From assembly GCF_014897985.1 (NCBI RefSeq), contig NZ_JABUZA010000002.1, forward strand, positions 124,001 through 188,000: a DNA stretch of 64,000 nt. The letters are read 5' to 3'. This stretch comes from Halomonas colorata (GTDB lineage: Bacteria > Pseudomonadota > Gammaproteobacteria > Pseudomonadales > Halomonadaceae). Shown here piece by piece: positions 46,888 through 56,793 of the stretch (within the stretch, counting starts at the first letter, position 1; the number at the start of each line of letters is the position of its first letter). Below the pieces are notes generated by a model, which was given only the letters and a program-made list of their open reading frames with translations, did not search any database and had not been told where the DNA came from. Made by a program: the position numbers and the translations under genes.

Positions 46888-48021
46888 TTACCCTTGCGCT
46901 TCACGGCGCTCTTCTTCGAGATGCTCTTTTACATCGCGCTCGACTGCCTGTAGGCCACGCGCCGAAATATCGCCATTGGCGTGGGCGTGCTCAGCAATCA
47001 ATACGCTGTCGGGGGCGAGTACCAAGTCGCACTGGGAATCTACCAGTTCATCACGAAGCCGTTGAATAGCCTGTTCGCGTTCAGGGTCTTTATCCACGCG
47101 ACGGATATAGATAGCTTTGATACGCCCAGGGTAAGCCTTGACGATCTCGGCATATACTTCTGGGTCGTGTTGCCCGCTATCGCCAATCAAAATGCACGGT
47201 AGCTCATCGAACAGCGTCAACATTCGATCAATTAACATGCGCTTGTGATCCTCGGCACGGCGCGGCCAGGGGTGACGTAATGAAATCCCCCACTCGCGTA
47301 GAAAAAGAATCGGGCCAACCGGAATCCGGTTGAGCTGAAAGAACGTTTCGAGCATTTCGTAAATAGCCCAGGGCCCGCGGGATACATACAAAATGGGTCG
47401 TTCGGCCTTCTCACTTTCGCCGCGGTGCAGGGCCTGATATAGCGAGGCGACACCTGGAAATGCCGTGCGCCGATGCGGTTTGCGTACAAAGAGGCGATAA
47501 AGCATCTTCAGCTTTTCGGCAACGCCGGTAAACATGACGGTGTCATCAATATCGCTAATGATCAGCAGATCTGTTTCCGGTGGCGGTACGTATACCTCAA
47601 CGTTAGTACGTACAGGCGACTGGTTTTCTGCATGCACCATGATATCCGCTCGATGCCAGGAAACATCGATAGGCAGCGAATGGGTAATCGGAAGGTGTGC
47701 ATCGAAATATCCGTCCCGATCAGTCATCAACGTTAGCTGGTTTTGACCGATGCTAATGTCCACCTGTGCATTAGCGAGGCCGCGGCGAAAAATTCGTCGG
47801 GTAACGTCGGCCGTATCACGCAACATGCCGCGTCGCGGAATAGCGCGGCCAAGGGCGGCTTGGCGAAATACCCGCCCCATTACGAACACTTCTTCAGACG
47901 AGCCGTAGCCGCGGTAAGGATGAACAACCATCCCCCCGCGGCCACGGTCTCGCTTCATGGGTTTTGCAGCAGTATGGACAAGCCTTTTTACAAAGCTTGC
48001 CCACGGGCTAAACCACGACAT
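46888..48021 (-). CDS. App1-like phosphatase domain protein (DUF2183)
   Basis: The C-terminal two thirds match the App1/DUF2183 HAD-like domain of yeast phosphatidate phosphatase App1. The nucleophile motif DxDxT is in IISDIDDTVMFTG (Asp157, Asp159). The second conserved block is LYVSRGPWAIYEMLETFF and the third is CILIGDSGQHDPEVYAEIV. An N-terminal beta domain (about 40-145) precedes it. The start codon overlaps the PfpI-family stop (TAATG). The last 40 residues are charged and helical. A lipid or phospho-substrate is likely, but bacterial members are little characterised. Confidence 0.85.
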   Translation of the reverse strand: MSWFSPWASFVKRLVHTAAKPMKRDRGRGGMVVHPYRGYGSSEEVFVMGRVFRQAALGRAIPRRGMLRDTADVTRRIFRRGLANAQVDISIGQNQLTLMTDRDGYFDAHLPITHSLPIDVSWHRADIMVHAENQSPVRTNVEVYVPPPETDLLIISDIDDTVMFTGVAEKLKMLYRLFVRKPHRRTAFPGVASLYQALHRGESEKAERPILYVSRGPWAIYEMLETFFQLNRIPVGPILFLREWGISLRHPWPRRAEDHKRMLIDRMLTLFDELPCILIGDSGQHDPEVYAEIVKAYPGRIKAIYIRRVDKDPEREQAIQRLRDELVDSQCDLVLAPDSVLIAEHAHANGDISARGLQAVERDVKEHLEEERREAQG

Positions 48022-48584
48022 TAAGCGTGCTGACCAGAATGACGACCTTCTTGAAGCTCTTCCAAGAGTTTGGCATTGAAGGCGTCTAGGTCTTTAGGCG
48101 TTCGGCTGGTGACAAAACCACTATCCACCACGACTTTTTCATCGACCCACTCAGCGCCAGCATTACGTAAATCCTGCGCGATGCTAGGCACCGACGTCAG
48201 CCGACGTCCATCAACCACACCGGCATTGATTAAAATCCACGGGGCGTGGCAAATAGCAGCTACGGGCTTACCGGCCTGGAAAAATGCTTTTACGAAGCTT
48301 AACGCGTCTTCATTAACTCGCAGCTCGTCTGGGTTAAACAAGCCACCCGGCAGTACCAAAGCGTGGTAATCGGATTCGTTAACATCGGCAAGCGCTTTAT
48401 CAGCCTCGTAGGTATCGCCCCAATCTGTTTCAGCCCAGGCACGAATACCTTTACCGTCAGGCGTCACAATATGTACTTCGACACCGGCATTTTTGAGCGC
48501 ATCGCGCGGTGAGCTTAATTCAGCCTCTTCAAAACCATCGGCAGCAACAATTGCGACACGTTTACCATTCAGTGCTTGGTTCAT
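48021..48584 (-). CDS. DJ-1/PfpI-family protein (type 1 glutamine amidotransferase-like)
   Basis: A 187-residue DJ-1/PfpI domain with the nucleophilic Cys in PVAAICHAPWILINAG, a conserved Glu in DGFEEAELSSP and LVLPGGLFNPDELR. The closest characterised type is the YhbO/PfpI group, proposed as stress protein or protein/nucleotide deglycase. AAGGAG sits before two tandem ATG codons; the second (48584) has the better spacing. It shares a transcript with the App1-like gene. Confidence 0.88.
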   Translation of the reverse strand: MNQALNGKRVAIVAADGFEEAELSSPRDALKNAGVEVHIVTPDGKGIRAWAETDWGDTYEADKALADVNESDYHALVLPGGLFNPDELRVNEDALSFVKAFFQAGKPVAAICHAPWILINAGVVDGRRLTSVPSIAQDLRNAGAEWVDEKVVVDSGFVTSRTPKDLDAFNAKLLEELQEGRHSGQHA

Positions 48585-48702
48585 CATGCTCTCCTTTTCG
48601 TGATGAGGTGTGCGTTAAAAACGCCCTATTAGTGTGGCGCATCCTGAGTGAGCGTCAAGCGAATGGCCCTATTGTTTAGCCTTTCTTAATTTAACAGATA
48701 CG

Positions 48703-48730
48703 AAAAAGCCCGCTTCTAACGAAGCGGGCT
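48703..48730 (-). terminator. Rho-independent terminator of cysDN
   Basis: On the minus strand AGCCCGCTTC and GAAGCGGGCT pair around GTTA (10 bp) and are followed by TTTTT. It lies 21 bases after the cysN stop. Confidence 0.88.
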
Positions 48731-48751
48731 AAGGTATTGATCAAACGTAAT

Positions 48752-50179
48752 TTAGCGCTTGAATAAGGCGTTAATGTCTTTAGCTTCCCAATGCGGGAAA
48801 TGCTTGCGCACCAGCGCGTTCAGGTCACGCTCAAAGGCAGTCCAATCGGTAGTGGATGCATCGGTAGCGCTATGCGCGGCTACCGCACGTATCATCCCCG
48901 CGCCTACCGTGACGTTGGTTAGTCGATCGACGATGATAAAGCTACCCGTTTTAGGGCTGTTGCGATAATTATCGATCGGCACCGTAGCGGTAAGCTCAAT
49001 TTCGCAGCGCGCAATCGCATTAAGCTCTAATACGTCAGTGGCGTGTTTTTCAAGCGTGTTGACATCGACCTGATACTCGATCGCACTGACCTGCCCGGAA
49101 AGATCGCGGGTCGCGAGTTTAAAGTCGTAGAGCTTACCCGGCTTCAGCGCTTCTTCGTGCATCCAGACCACGTCGGCGGTAAACGCATTGGAAAGCGGTA
49201 CGTCGGCCTCTGCGCTCACCAGCCAGTCACCACGGGAAATATCGATTTCGTCTTCAAGCGTCACGGTGATGGCCTGCCCCGGGTAGGCTTCACTCAAATC
49301 ACCATCAAAAGTAACTATCCGCGCCACTTTTGACACCTTGCCTGAAGGCAGGGCTTTTACCGCCTGACCTGGGCGCAGAACGCCAGCAGCCAGCGTGCCG
49401 CAGTAGCCACGAAAATCCAGGTTCGGCCGGTTGACGTACTGCACGGGCAAACGCAGATCCGTCAGATTATCATCCTGGCTGATTTGGGTATTTTCGAGTA
49501 ATTCAATCAGCGTTTCACCGCTATACCACGGGGTATGTTCACTGCGGTTAACCACGTTATCGCCGTTTAGCGCCGACATGGGTACAAACTGAATGTCACG
49601 CGCCTGCAAATTGGTGGCAAACGCGTGGTATTCCGCTTTGATTTCTGCAAAGCGCTGCTCGGAAAAGCCGACTAAATCCATCTTATTGACGGCAATTACC
49701 AAGTGCTGAATACCCAGCAGGTCAGCAATAAAGCTGTGCCGGCGCGTTTGGGTCTGCACACCGTAACGCGCGTCAATCAGGATAATCGCCAGGCTTGCCG
49801 TAGAGGCGCCGGTGGCCATATTGCGTGTGTACTGCTCATGCCCTGGCGTATCGGCAATGATAAATTTGCGCTTATCTGTGGAGAAGAACCGGTAGGCCAC
49901 ATCAATGGTAATGCCCTGCTCGCGCTCGGACTGCAAACCATCGACCAACAGCGCCAGATCCACCGTATCACCAGTGGTACCGCTGGTCTTGGAGGCCAGG
50001 GTAATCGCGGCGAGCTGATCTTCGAAGATCATCTTGGAGTCGTGCAGCAACCGGCCGATCAGCGTCGATTTGCCGTCGTCCACGCTGCCGCAGGTAATGA
50101 ACCGCAGAAGGTCCTTGTTTTCATGCTCGTGCAGGTACTGCTCGATATTGTCGGCGATCAAATTGGACTGGTGAGACAT
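48752..50179 (-). CDS. cysN: Sulfate adenylyltransferase GTPase subunit CysN
   Basis: CysN couples GTP hydrolysis to APS formation by CysD. It has the EF-Tu-like GTPase motifs: P-loop GSVDDGKST (31-39), switch region [26 protein letters not shown] and NKMD. Two beta-barrel domains follow. The length is 475 residues, with no fused CysC (APS kinase) domain at the C-terminus. The start overlaps the cysD stop by one base. A terminator follows. Confidence 0.96.
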   Translation of the reverse strand: MSHQSNLIADNIEQYLHEHENKDLLRFITCGSVDDGKSTLIGRLLHDSKMIFEDQLAAITLASKTSGTTGDTVDLALLVDGLQSEREQGITIDVAYRFFSTDKRKFIIADTPGHEQYTRNMATGASTASLAIILIDARYGVQTQTRRHSFIADLLGIQHLVIAVNKMDLVGFSEQRFAEIKAEYHAFATNLQARDIQFVPMSALNGDNVVNRSEHTPWYSGETLIELLENTQISQDDNLTDLRLPVQYVNRPNLDFRGYCGTLAAGVLRPGQAVKALPSGKVSKVARIVTFDGDLSEAYPGQAITVTLEDEIDISRGDWLVSAEADVPLSNAFTADVVWMHEEALKPGKLYDFKLATRDLSGQVSAIEYQVDVNTLEKHATDVLELNAIARCEIELTATVPIDNYRNSPKTGSFIIVDRLTNVTVGAGMIRAVAAHSATDASTTDWTAFERDLNALVRKHFPHWEAKDINALFKR

Positions 50180-51141
50180 CAGAAGTACCCCTCGCGCTTT
50201 TTCTTCTCCATGGAACCTACCTGATCGCGATCGATGGCGCGGCCACTGCGCTCGCTGGTCCGGGTCAGGAGCATTTCCTGAATGATTTCCGGTAGCGTTG
50301 CGGCTTCTGATTCCACCGCACCGGTCAGCGGATAGCAGCCCAGCGTTCTAAAGCGCACCGATTTTTCTTCGGGCACTTCACCTGGCGCCAGCGGCAGGCG
50401 GTCGTCATCCACCATCACCTGCATGCCGTCACGCTCGACTATCGGGCGCTTGGCGGAGAAGTACAGTGGTACAATCGGGATCGATTCCAGATAGATGTAC
50501 TGCCAGATATCAAGCTCGGTCCAGTTGGAAAGCGGGAACACGCGAATTGATTCCCCCTTGTTGACCTTGGCGTTGTAGACGTTCCAAAGCTCCGGGCGCT
50601 GATTTTTGGGGTCCCAGCGGTGGTACTTGTCGCGGAAGGAGTAGACGCGCTCCTTGGCGCGCGAGGCTTCCTCATCGCGCCGGGCACCGCCGAAAGCGGC
50701 ATCAAAACCGTACTTGTCCAGCGCCTGCTTAAGCGCCTGGGTTTTCATAATATCGGTATATTTCGCGCTGCCATGGTCGAACGGGTTGATATTGGCTGCC
50801 CGCCCCTCTTCGTTGGTGTGCACGATCAGCTCCATGCCCGCTTCGGAGGCCATGCGGTTACGAAACTCGATCATTTCGCGAAACTTCCAGGTGGTATCCA
50901 CGTGCATCAGGGGAAACGGCGGCGTACCGGGATAAAATGCCTTACGCGCCAGATGCAGCATCACCGAGGAGTCTTTACCGATCGAATACAGCATGACCGG
51001 GTTACTGAATTCAGCCGCCACTTCACGAATGATGTGAATGGACTCGGCTTCTAGCTGTTTTAGGTGCGTTTGACGCGCGGCATCAAGTGCGCCAGGCACC
51101 TCACGCCGCGGCGTCGAAGAGAGTGTGGAGAACTGAGTCAT
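50179..51141 (-). CDS. cysD: Sulfate adenylyltransferase subunit CysD
   Basis: CysD is the PAPS-reductase-like catalytic subunit of ATP sulfurylase for sulfate assimilation. The ATP-pyrophosphatase motif is [13 protein letters not shown] near residue 52. The family blocks [38 protein letters not shown] and [14 protein letters not shown] are all present. The upstream 175 bases (51142-51316) are AT-rich and probably contain the promoter, where a CysB-type regulator would be expected; no clear CysB site could be assigned. Confidence 0.96.
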   Translation of the reverse strand: MTQFSTLSSTPRREVPGALDAARQTHLKQLEAESIHIIREVAAEFSNPVMLYSIGKDSSVMLHLARKAFYPGTPPFPLMHVDTTWKFREMIEFRNRMASEAGMELIVHTNEEGRAANINPFDHGSAKYTDIMKTQALKQALDKYGFDAAFGGARRDEEASRAKERVYSFRDKYHRWDPKNQRPELWNVYNAKVNKGESIRVFPLSNWTELDIWQYIYLESIPIVPLYFSAKRPIVERDGMQVMVDDDRLPLAPGEVPEEKSVRFRTLGCYPLTGAVESEAATLPEIIQEMLLTRTSERSGRAIDRDQVGSMEKKKREGYF

Positions 51142-51316
51142 GGTCTACTACCTCACAAAACAAGCCGATTCTTATAAGCTTGCAGTACACGCTGAATTAA
51201 AACGTTATACGCTCGATTGTGAGTAGAGTAACGCCGAGTTAATAATAACCCAAAAGAATTAATAACTATCTTTTTATTCTTTTATGAAATAAGCAACATA
51301 GAAAGCGTGATATCGT

Positions 51317-52054
51317 CTAGACATCAACGCGTTCAACCCAGGTTTGCCACTCTTCACCGTTAAGATCCACTACTCGATAACCAGGCCTTGAGGCTTCATC
51401 GATGGTGAACGTTTCGGCACCCGGCATAAACTGATCCGACATCGCCGGGCAACCATAGACGTCTACACGTCCGCCATCCGCTAACCCGATGTGCTGGGCA
51501 TACGCCTGATGCGCGTGGCCGAACAGTACGATCTTGACCTGCGGGTAAGCGCTCAGCACCTGCCAAAACGCCTCCCGGTCCTGCAAACCGATAGCATCCA
51601 TCCAGCTAGCGCCAACGTCTACCGGCGGATGATGCATGGCGATCAGCACGGGACGGTCGTCCTCTTTAAGTAGTGCAGACAACGCCTTCAGCCGCTCGCT
51701 GCCCAACTCTCCATGGGGTTGGCCTGCCACCTGTGTATTAAGCAGCAGCAGGCGCCATTGCTGCATATCAACCGCTTCTAGTAGCGGATGCTCCGCGCGC
51801 ATCAGATCGATCTGGTCGTGATTGCCCGGCAGCCAAAACCACGGGCAGGGCAAACTCGCCAGTGCGTCGCTGGCAAGCGTATAAGACGCGGCGGTTTCGT
51901 CCTGGCTGACATCCCCCGTCAATACGATGATATCCGGGCGTTCGGCAACCGCTGCCGCGAGAACGCGTTGAAAATGCAGCCACGGCACACCGGCGCGCGA
52001 GCGTGCATTGATATCAGCATACAAGTGGGCATCGGTTATCTGCACCAGGCGCAT
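51317..52054 (-). CDS. cpdA: 3',5'-cyclic AMP phosphodiesterase CpdA-type metallophosphoesterase
   Basis: A metallophosphoesterase with all metal-binding motifs: QITDAHL, LTGDVSQDE, LPGNHDQ, AMHHPPVD and FGHAHQAY. ATG 52054 overlaps the yqiB stop by one base (TAATG) and gives a 245-residue protein. The frame is open to 52111, and E. coli CpdA has a somewhat longer N-terminus, so a longer form is possible. Order nudF-yqiB-cpdA is that of E. coli, supporting the CpdA identity over a generic phosphoesterase. Confidence 0.88.
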   Translation of the reverse strand: MRLVQITDAHLYADINARSRAGVPWLHFQRVLAAAVAERPDIIVLTGDVSQDETAASYTLASDALASLPCPWFWLPGNHDQIDLMRAEHPLLEAVDMQQWRLLLLNTQVAGQPHGELGSERLKALSALLKEDDRPVLIAMHHPPVDVGASWMDAIGLQDREAFWQVLSAYPQVKIVLFGHAHQAYAQHIGLADGGRVDVYGCPAMSDQFMPGAETFTIDEASRPGYRVVDLNGEEWQTWVERVDV

Positions 52055-52500
52055 TAGCGCATCTCCGGTAAATCGTAGGTGTGACCATGGGCCAGCCCGT
52101 GGGCTAACCATTCGCCCAAAAAGCGATTGAGCTGTAGTTTTTCGTCAGGCTGATGCATGTGCGCATTAGGATAGCGATAGCGGCCACTGAAGTGGCGCTG
52201 GCGCTGAAAATCCGTGACTTCCGCCATACGCACATCATGATATAGGTGAACGCGCATGCGCGGACCTTCCATAACCGCATCCAGCGGGCCACTCTGAGTG
52301 ACCTCTACCATAGTGGTGTAAGGTGCATGCTCCAGTACTTTAAGCTGCAAATCGCCAAAGTGCTGTTCATCACTACTTAGAGCGATCTCGCGGCGTTGCC
52401 CGCTCTCCATATCACCAACTAGGCGCAATAAACGCAGATAGTTGGCGCTGCACTCCCCTTGGAGCGACTTTAAATCGGTGACATAGGCTGTTCTTGCCAT
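52054..52500 (-). CDS. yqiB: DUF1249 family protein YqiB
   Basis: A 148-residue cytosolic protein of the YqiB/DUF1249 family, of unknown function. Recognisable segments are SLQGECSANYLRLLRLVGDM near the N-terminus, RMRVHLYHDVRMAEVTDFQRQ, and the C-terminal YPNAHMHQPDEKLQLNRFLGEW. ATG 52500 has GAGGAG five bases upstream, and its frame upstream overlaps nudF without family similarity. It lies between nudF and cpdA as in E. coli. Confidence 0.88.
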   Translation of the reverse strand: MARTAYVTDLKSLQGECSANYLRLLRLVGDMESGQRREIALSSDEQHFGDLQLKVLEHAPYTTMVEVTQSGPLDAVMEGPRMRVHLYHDVRMAEVTDFQRQRHFSGRYRYPNAHMHQPDEKLQLNRFLGEWLAHGLAHGHTYDLPEMR

Positions 52501-52502
52501 GC

Positions 52503-53177
52503 TCACTCCTCGTGGTTTTCGCTTGAGGTGAGGGCTCGCTGGGACAACGCGCGCAAGGAGGCGCGTTGGCCATTGAGCCAGTGCAGTCCTATCAAACACA
52601 TGGCGTTGTCGAGTCTCCCCTGCGCCAAGAGTTCCCAAGCGGTGGGAAAAGACACCACGTGAACGCGAATATCTTCATGTTCTTCATCAAGACCATGAAT
52701 ACCGCTTACGCCCTGCGTATCAACCAGCCCACAAAACAGCGTTACACGCTCATTGCAGGCCCCAGGGCTTGGGTAATAGGTATGTATCAGGGTTAACGGC
52801 CCTACTTTGCAGCCTGCTTCTTCCAGCGACTCACGTCTGGCAACATCTTCAAGCGACTCATCTTTATCAATCAGGCCCGCTACGAATTCAAGTTTCCAGG
52901 GGGAAACGGGGTCGTTTACTGCACCCGCGCGAAACTGCTCAACCAGCACCAGCGCATCGCGTGCGGGGTCATAAAGCAATACTCCCACCGCATCGTGTCG
53001 GCTATGCACTTCGCGGTGCATGGGTTTGCTCCAGCCACCTTCAAAAAGGCGATGGCGAAGCTCCATCTTTTCTAAGCGGAAAAAACCCTCATAGAGCGTC
53101 TCGCGCTTGAGCAGCTCAACATCGTCAAGGCTCAGAAGCGGTGTGTTTAATGATACTTTTTCAACGCTGGACGCCAT
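52503..53177 (-). CDS. nudF: ADP-ribose pyrophosphatase NudF
   Basis: A Nudix hydrolase that cleaves ADP-ribose to AMP and ribose-5-phosphate. The Nudix box GLIDKDESLEDVARRESLEEAG matches GX5EX7REUXEEXG exactly. The N-terminal swapped beta domain (about 20-70) has RHRLFEGGWSKPMHREV, and HDAVGVLLYDPARDALVLVEQFR precedes the box. The length is 224 residues. GGGAG lies upstream of the ATG. It is the first gene of nudF-yqiB-cpdA. Confidence 0.94.
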   Translation of the reverse strand: MASSVEKVSLNTPLLSLDDVELLKRETLYEGFFRLEKMELRHRLFEGGWSKPMHREVHSRHDAVGVLLYDPARDALVLVEQFRAGAVNDPVSPWKLEFVAGLIDKDESLEDVARRESLEEAGCKVGPLTLIHTYYPSPGACNERVTLFCGLVDTQGVSGIHGLDEEHEDIRVHVVSFPTAWELLAQGRLDNAMCLIGLHWLNGQRASLRALSQRALTSSENHEE

Positions 53178-53251
53178 GAGGCACTCCCGGTGATAACAAT
53201 CGTTCTATTATCAGTGCTTGCTACCGGGAATGCCAATCTGGCCAGGAGGGA

Positions 53252-53896
53252 TTATAGACGGTTCAACATGGCCTGGGCATCGCGGCGCAGCGCTTCGTCA
53301 GAAAGCTCGCGCTGCGCACGCGGGGTGCCGTTCACTGCGCGCTCGGCGTGCTCGCGGGCCGCATTGGTATCGCCTTCATCAAGCAAGAACTCGGCGTAGT
53401 AGTAGTTGACATCGATGCCGTCAGGGCGAACCTCGACGGCGCGCTGGAACATTTGCCGGGCTTTATCGCTGCTGCCAAAACTGATCGGGCGCCCCGGCAC
53501 GTTGTCGTAAAGCGCGCCCAGCGTGACGTACGCAGAACCGTTGCCACCCTGGGGGTCGAGGGAAATGGCCCGCTCAAGCACATCGCGTGCATCACCAGCT
53601 ACACCCAATGCGCCAAACCCACCACGTTCACGCGCATAAGAGGCCAGAATAATTCCTTGCCAGACCAGCAGATCAGCCTGATCAGGGTTCGCATTTACCA
53701 GGGTAGCTGCTTCATCCGCCAAGGTTTTAAGGGTGCTTTCGCGCTGGTTGGCAGGCAGATCGCTCATCGTATGTTCCCAGCGATTCTTCAGCGAGAAAAG
53801 CTCGCTCTCGTAGCCAAAGGCCGTTGCCGAGGCAAGCGCCAGCGTACCGCTGAGGGCGGTGGCAATCAGTAAACGTGAAACGGGTATGGCGCGCAT
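53252..53896 (-). CDS. Periplasmic TPR-repeat protein
   Basis: A signal peptide (SRLLIATALSGTLALASATAFG) precedes 190 residues of helical repeats. At least three TPR-like units are visible, for example LVNANPDQADLLVWQGIILAS, AYVTLGALYDNVPG and MFQRAVEVRPDGIDVNYYYAEFLL followed by AREHAERAVNGTPRAQRELS. No further domain is seen. GGAGACTG lies before the ATG. The product is probably a periplasmic scaffold, with no firm function. Its gene is divergent from greB. Confidence 0.82.
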   Translation of the reverse strand: MRAIPVSRLLIATALSGTLALASATAFGYESELFSLKNRWEHTMSDLPANQRESTLKTLADEAATLVNANPDQADLLVWQGIILASYARERGGFGALGVAGDARDVLERAISLDPQGGNGSAYVTLGALYDNVPGRPISFGSSDKARQMFQRAVEVRPDGIDVNYYYAEFLLDEGDTNAAREHAERAVNGTPRAQRELSDEALRRDAQAMLNRL

Positions 53897-53971
53897 GACA
53901 GTCTCCTGGATTATTTTTATCAGCGTAGCGTTTAAGGGTTAAATCGCCCACCCCGACAATGTAACGAACGT

Positions 53972-54004
53972 TTGAATGATTCGCTAGTGACTCCGGTCAT
54001 TCAA
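53972..54004. promoter_or_regulatory. Inverted repeat in the TPR-protein/greB divergent region
   Basis: TTGAATGA (53972-53979) and TCATTCAA (53997-54004) form a perfect eight-base inverted repeat with a 17-base centre, between two divergent genes. It may be an operator with half-sites about 2.4 turns apart. This is weak evidence. Confidence 0.3.
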
Positions 54005-54100
54005 CATGCTTTTACCTAAGAGGCTTTTTTTCACGTAGAGTAAGTGTCTTAAAAGTGCCGCCCCTACCGAAATGAGAGCACGCGAATGAAAGGCCGTAAT

Positions 54101-54616
54101 ATGACCCGCTGGCGCGATCCGGCAAAAGATCCACGCCAGGCACCCAAAAGCAATTTGATTACCGCTGAGGGCGCCGCGCGTTTACGCGGCATTTTGGATC
54201 ACTTGTCCAGAGTCAAACGCCCCGAACTCTCAACAAAAGTAGGCGAAGCCGCCGCACTGGGCGATCGTTCCGAAAACGCTGATTACACGTATAACAAGAA
54301 AGAGCTGAACCGCGTGATTGCCCGGATTCGCTACCTGACAATACGCTTGGATGAACTGCAGGTGGTCGACCGGCTACCGGCGAATCTGGATAAAATCTTC
54401 TTCGGCGCCTTTGTCGATCTGGAAGATGAAGAGGGAGAAGCGCTGCAACTTCGCATTGTGGGTCACGACGAGATCGACACCCAAAAACGCTGGATCAGCA
54501 TCGACGCGCCCATGGCTAAAGCGCTTCTCGGCAAGCAGGTCGATGACGATGTAAAGGTACTTACCCCCAATGGCGAAGTGCTCTACACCGTGACCGGCAT
54601 CCGTTATACCGGTTAA
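54101..54616 (+). CDS. greB: Transcript cleavage factor GreB
   Basis: GreB rescues backtracked RNA polymerase by inserting a coiled-coil tip into the secondary channel. The N-terminal coiled coil (about 20-90) carries the catalytic tip LGDRSENADYTYNKK with Asp55, Glu58 and Asp61 in the mature frame. The C-terminal FKBP-like domain has FFGAFVDLEDEEGE and ISIDAPMAKALLGKQVDD. Start ATG 54101 gives the MTRWRD N-terminus shared with relatives and has GAAAGG upstream. ATG 54086 five codons earlier is an alternative. Features favour GreB over GreA (NADYTYNKK; ISIDAPMA). Confidence 0.92.
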   Translation: MTRWRDPAKDPRQAPKSNLITAEGAARLRGILDHLSRVKRPELSTKVGEAAALGDRSENADYTYNKKELNRVIARIRYLTIRLDELQVVDRLPANLDKIFFGAFVDLEDEEGEALQLRIVGHDEIDTQKRWISIDAPMAKALLGKQVDDDVKVLTPNGEVLYTVTGIRYTG

Positions 54617-55341
54617 TCCTTTAATGCATAGTCGATAGTGGTCACCACACGAACTCGCTTGATATTGGGCGTATAGCTGTCTAGATCCTCGATAGAGAAA
54701 TAGCCCTGCGTCGCCTGGCGTATCTGGCCCACCTGACTTCCCGAGTCTTCAGCAAACTGCTGGGCGGCATTGCGCGCATCGGCAGTGGCCTCGGCAATCA
54801 TTTCGGGCTTGATCGCCTCCAGCCCGGTAAACAGGAATTCGGTTTGATACTCGTAGCTGGGCGAGAGTAAAACACCCTGGCGCACCAGCGACGAGGTGCT
54901 GGGGATCGCCTGCATCACCCCTTCTACATCCGGCGAACGCAGCAGTAGCGTGGCTTCTGCGCGGTAGCGCTCATCAGGGCGCTGCCCGCCATATAGATTA
55001 CTGAACTGATCGGTAATCCTGGGTGGCGTGGTGCTGATATGTTCAGGAGCAAACCCCTGGGCTTCCAGAAAGCGGCGAATTGCCTGGTTATTATTGGAAA
55101 GCTGCTCTTCCAAGTCACTTAAACTGTTCGCGCTAACGCTGTAATTAAACGGCCACAACACCAGGTCTGCCGCTACTTCGCGCTCGGCCAACCCACGAAC
55201 CGTGACATTGCGCGAAGACTGCTGCCATACCTCGGCCGCCTGCTTGATGTAGCTACCGCCCCCAACCAACCCCACCGCCAGCAACCCACCCAGCACGACA
55301 GCACTGCCTAACATCACGATATTTCTGCTGTTTCTAACCAT
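54613..55341 (-). CDS. SIMPL-domain (DUF541) membrane-anchored periplasmic protein
   Basis: An N-terminal anchor helix (IVMLGSAVVLGGLLAVGLVGG) is followed by a SIMPL/DUF541 domain, beginning RNVTVRGLAEREVAADLVLWPFNYSV, with GLEAIKPEMIAEATADARNAAQQFAE near the middle and the terminal RVVTTIDYAL. The family occurs in oxidative-stress and membrane contexts (E. coli YggE) without a defined enzyme activity. ATG 55341 is preferred to an upstream TTG. It converges on greB with a four-base overlap. Confidence 0.85.
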   Translation of the reverse strand: MVRNSRNIVMLGSAVVLGGLLAVGLVGGGSYIKQAAEVWQQSSRNVTVRGLAEREVAADLVLWPFNYSVSANSLSDLEEQLSNNNQAIRRFLEAQGFAPEHISTTPPRITDQFSNLYGGQRPDERYRAEATLLLRSPDVEGVMQAIPSTSSLVRQGVLLSPSYEYQTEFLFTGLEAIKPEMIAEATADARNAAQQFAEDSGSQVGQIRQATQGYFSIEDLDSYTPNIKRVRVVTTIDYALKD

Positions 55342-55498
55342 CACGGCCACCCCGCACAACGTTCATTAAATTGCCCAATGCTTATCAGCATCATAGCGGT
55401 GAAATGTTATGCTGTCGGCAGCCGAATGTGGCAAGTGTGAGGAAATATTGAGCTAGCCTTTTCACCCTTGCCCCTACTGTGCATAGAAACCACCGCGA

Positions 55499-56782
55499 TT
55501 AGAAAACCAGTGTAGGCAACATCAATGAAAGCGCTGGAATGAATGTCACCAGTAGCAAAATGCCTACCATTACCAGCCAGAAAGGCATGACGGCGCGAAT
55601 AAAGGATGAAACGTTAATTCCCGTGATACTGCAGGTAGTAAACATCACCGTGCCTAACGGCGGCGTAATCGTGCCAATGGTGGCATTGATAATGAAAATA
55701 ATGCCAAAGTGAACGGGATCCACACCAAATTGAGCAGCTACCGGCGCCAGCAGCGGCGAAAGTACGATCAAAATGGCGTTGCCTTCCAGAAACATGCCTA
55801 AGACCAATAACAGTACGTTAGCTAGCAATAGGAAGGCGATAGCACTGCCAACCTGGGTAGACAACATCATAGCGATCTCCTGAGGAATTTGTTCCCAGGT
55901 AAGAAAGCGTGCAAAACCCGATGCGACGGCAATGATGAACAGCACATTAACTGATGCCAAGAGCGACTCATTGGTCGCCAGCGCTATCGTCTTGGGCGTC
56001 ATCTGCTTATAAATGAAAACACCCACGATGAGAGCATAAAGCACTGCAATGGCCCCTGCCTCTGTTGGCGTAAAAACGCCAACTCGGATACCGCCAATAA
56101 CGACCAGAGGCAGCATCAAAGCGATAAGGCCGGCACGCGTCACGCTAATCCACTCCTTACGCGCTACTTTCGCTCGCTGGGGTGGCTGGTAGCCGTAACG
56201 CCGACACAAGAAGGACACCAGCACCATTAGGCTGATTGCCATCAAAACGCCAGGCACCACACCAGCAAGAAAAAGCCGTCCAATGGAAACATTATTGACG
56301 TAGCCATACACGATCAAGGCGATGCCGGGAGGAATAGTCGAGGTAATAAGTGACGAAGCTGCGGTTACCGCGCTAGAAAAAGGTACGGGATAACCTTTAG
56401 CCGTCATGCTGGGCACCAAAAGTTTGGCATTCATGGCTGCGTCGGCAATATTAGAGCCTGACAGCCCCCCCATAAAAGTACTTAACAACACATTGGCTTG
56501 TGCTAATCCACCATGCATACGACGAGTCAGCAATTCAGCAAGCTTCAGCAACCGGTCGGTTATGCCTGAATAGTTCATGAAAACACCCGCCATAATGAAA
56601 AATGGAATGGCGAGTAAAGAAACCGACTCCAGACCACCGGCCAGACGCTGAATAAGCAGCATCATGGGTTGGTCAGCCCCTACGATGAAATAGAGAAACG
56701 TCGAAAAAAACAGTGCAAATGCGACGGGGGTACCTAACAGAAACAGTAAAAACAGTGCGCCAAGCGCAATACTGACAGCCAT
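55499..56782 (-). CDS. TRAP transporter large permease subunit DctM (second system)
   Basis: A 427-residue DctM with about twelve helices. Signatures include GALFLLFLLGTPVAFALFFS, FMGGLSGSNIADAAMNAKLLVPSM, STIPPGIALIVYGYVNNVS and TPPLGTVMFTTCSITG. It is the last gene of the sugar-acid operon and lies eleven bases after dctQ. I see no clear terminator in the 139 bases to the SIMPL gene. The transporter should carry the hexonate or uronate substrate of the enzymes encoded upstream. Confidence 0.93.
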   Translation of the reverse strand: MAVSIALGALFLLFLLGTPVAFALFFSTFLYFIVGADQPMMLLIQRLAGGLESVSLLAIPFFIMAGVFMNYSGITDRLLKLAELLTRRMHGGLAQANVLLSTFMGGLSGSNIADAAMNAKLLVPSMTAKGYPVPFSSAVTAASSLITSTIPPGIALIVYGYVNNVSIGRLFLAGVVPGVLMAISLMVLVSFLCRRYGYQPPQRAKVARKEWISVTRAGLIALMLPLVVIGGIRVGVFTPTEAGAIAVLYALIVGVFIYKQMTPKTIALATNESLLASVNVLFIIAVASGFARFLTWEQIPQEIAMMLSTQVGSAIAFLLLANVLLLVLGMFLEGNAILIVLSPLLAPVAAQFGVDPVHFGIIFIINATIGTITPPLGTVMFTTCSITGINVSSFIRAVMPFWLVMVGILLLVTFIPALSLMLPTLVF

Positions 56783-56793
56783 GTGGTTAGCTC

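Noticed and set aside
48752-50179. Fused CysN-CysC
   Set aside because: The protein ends at 475 residues after the third CysN domain; no APS kinase P-loop follows.
51142-51316. CysB binding site upstream of cysD
   Set aside because: The region is AT-rich and plausible, but CysB sites are degenerate and no specific match could be defended by eye.
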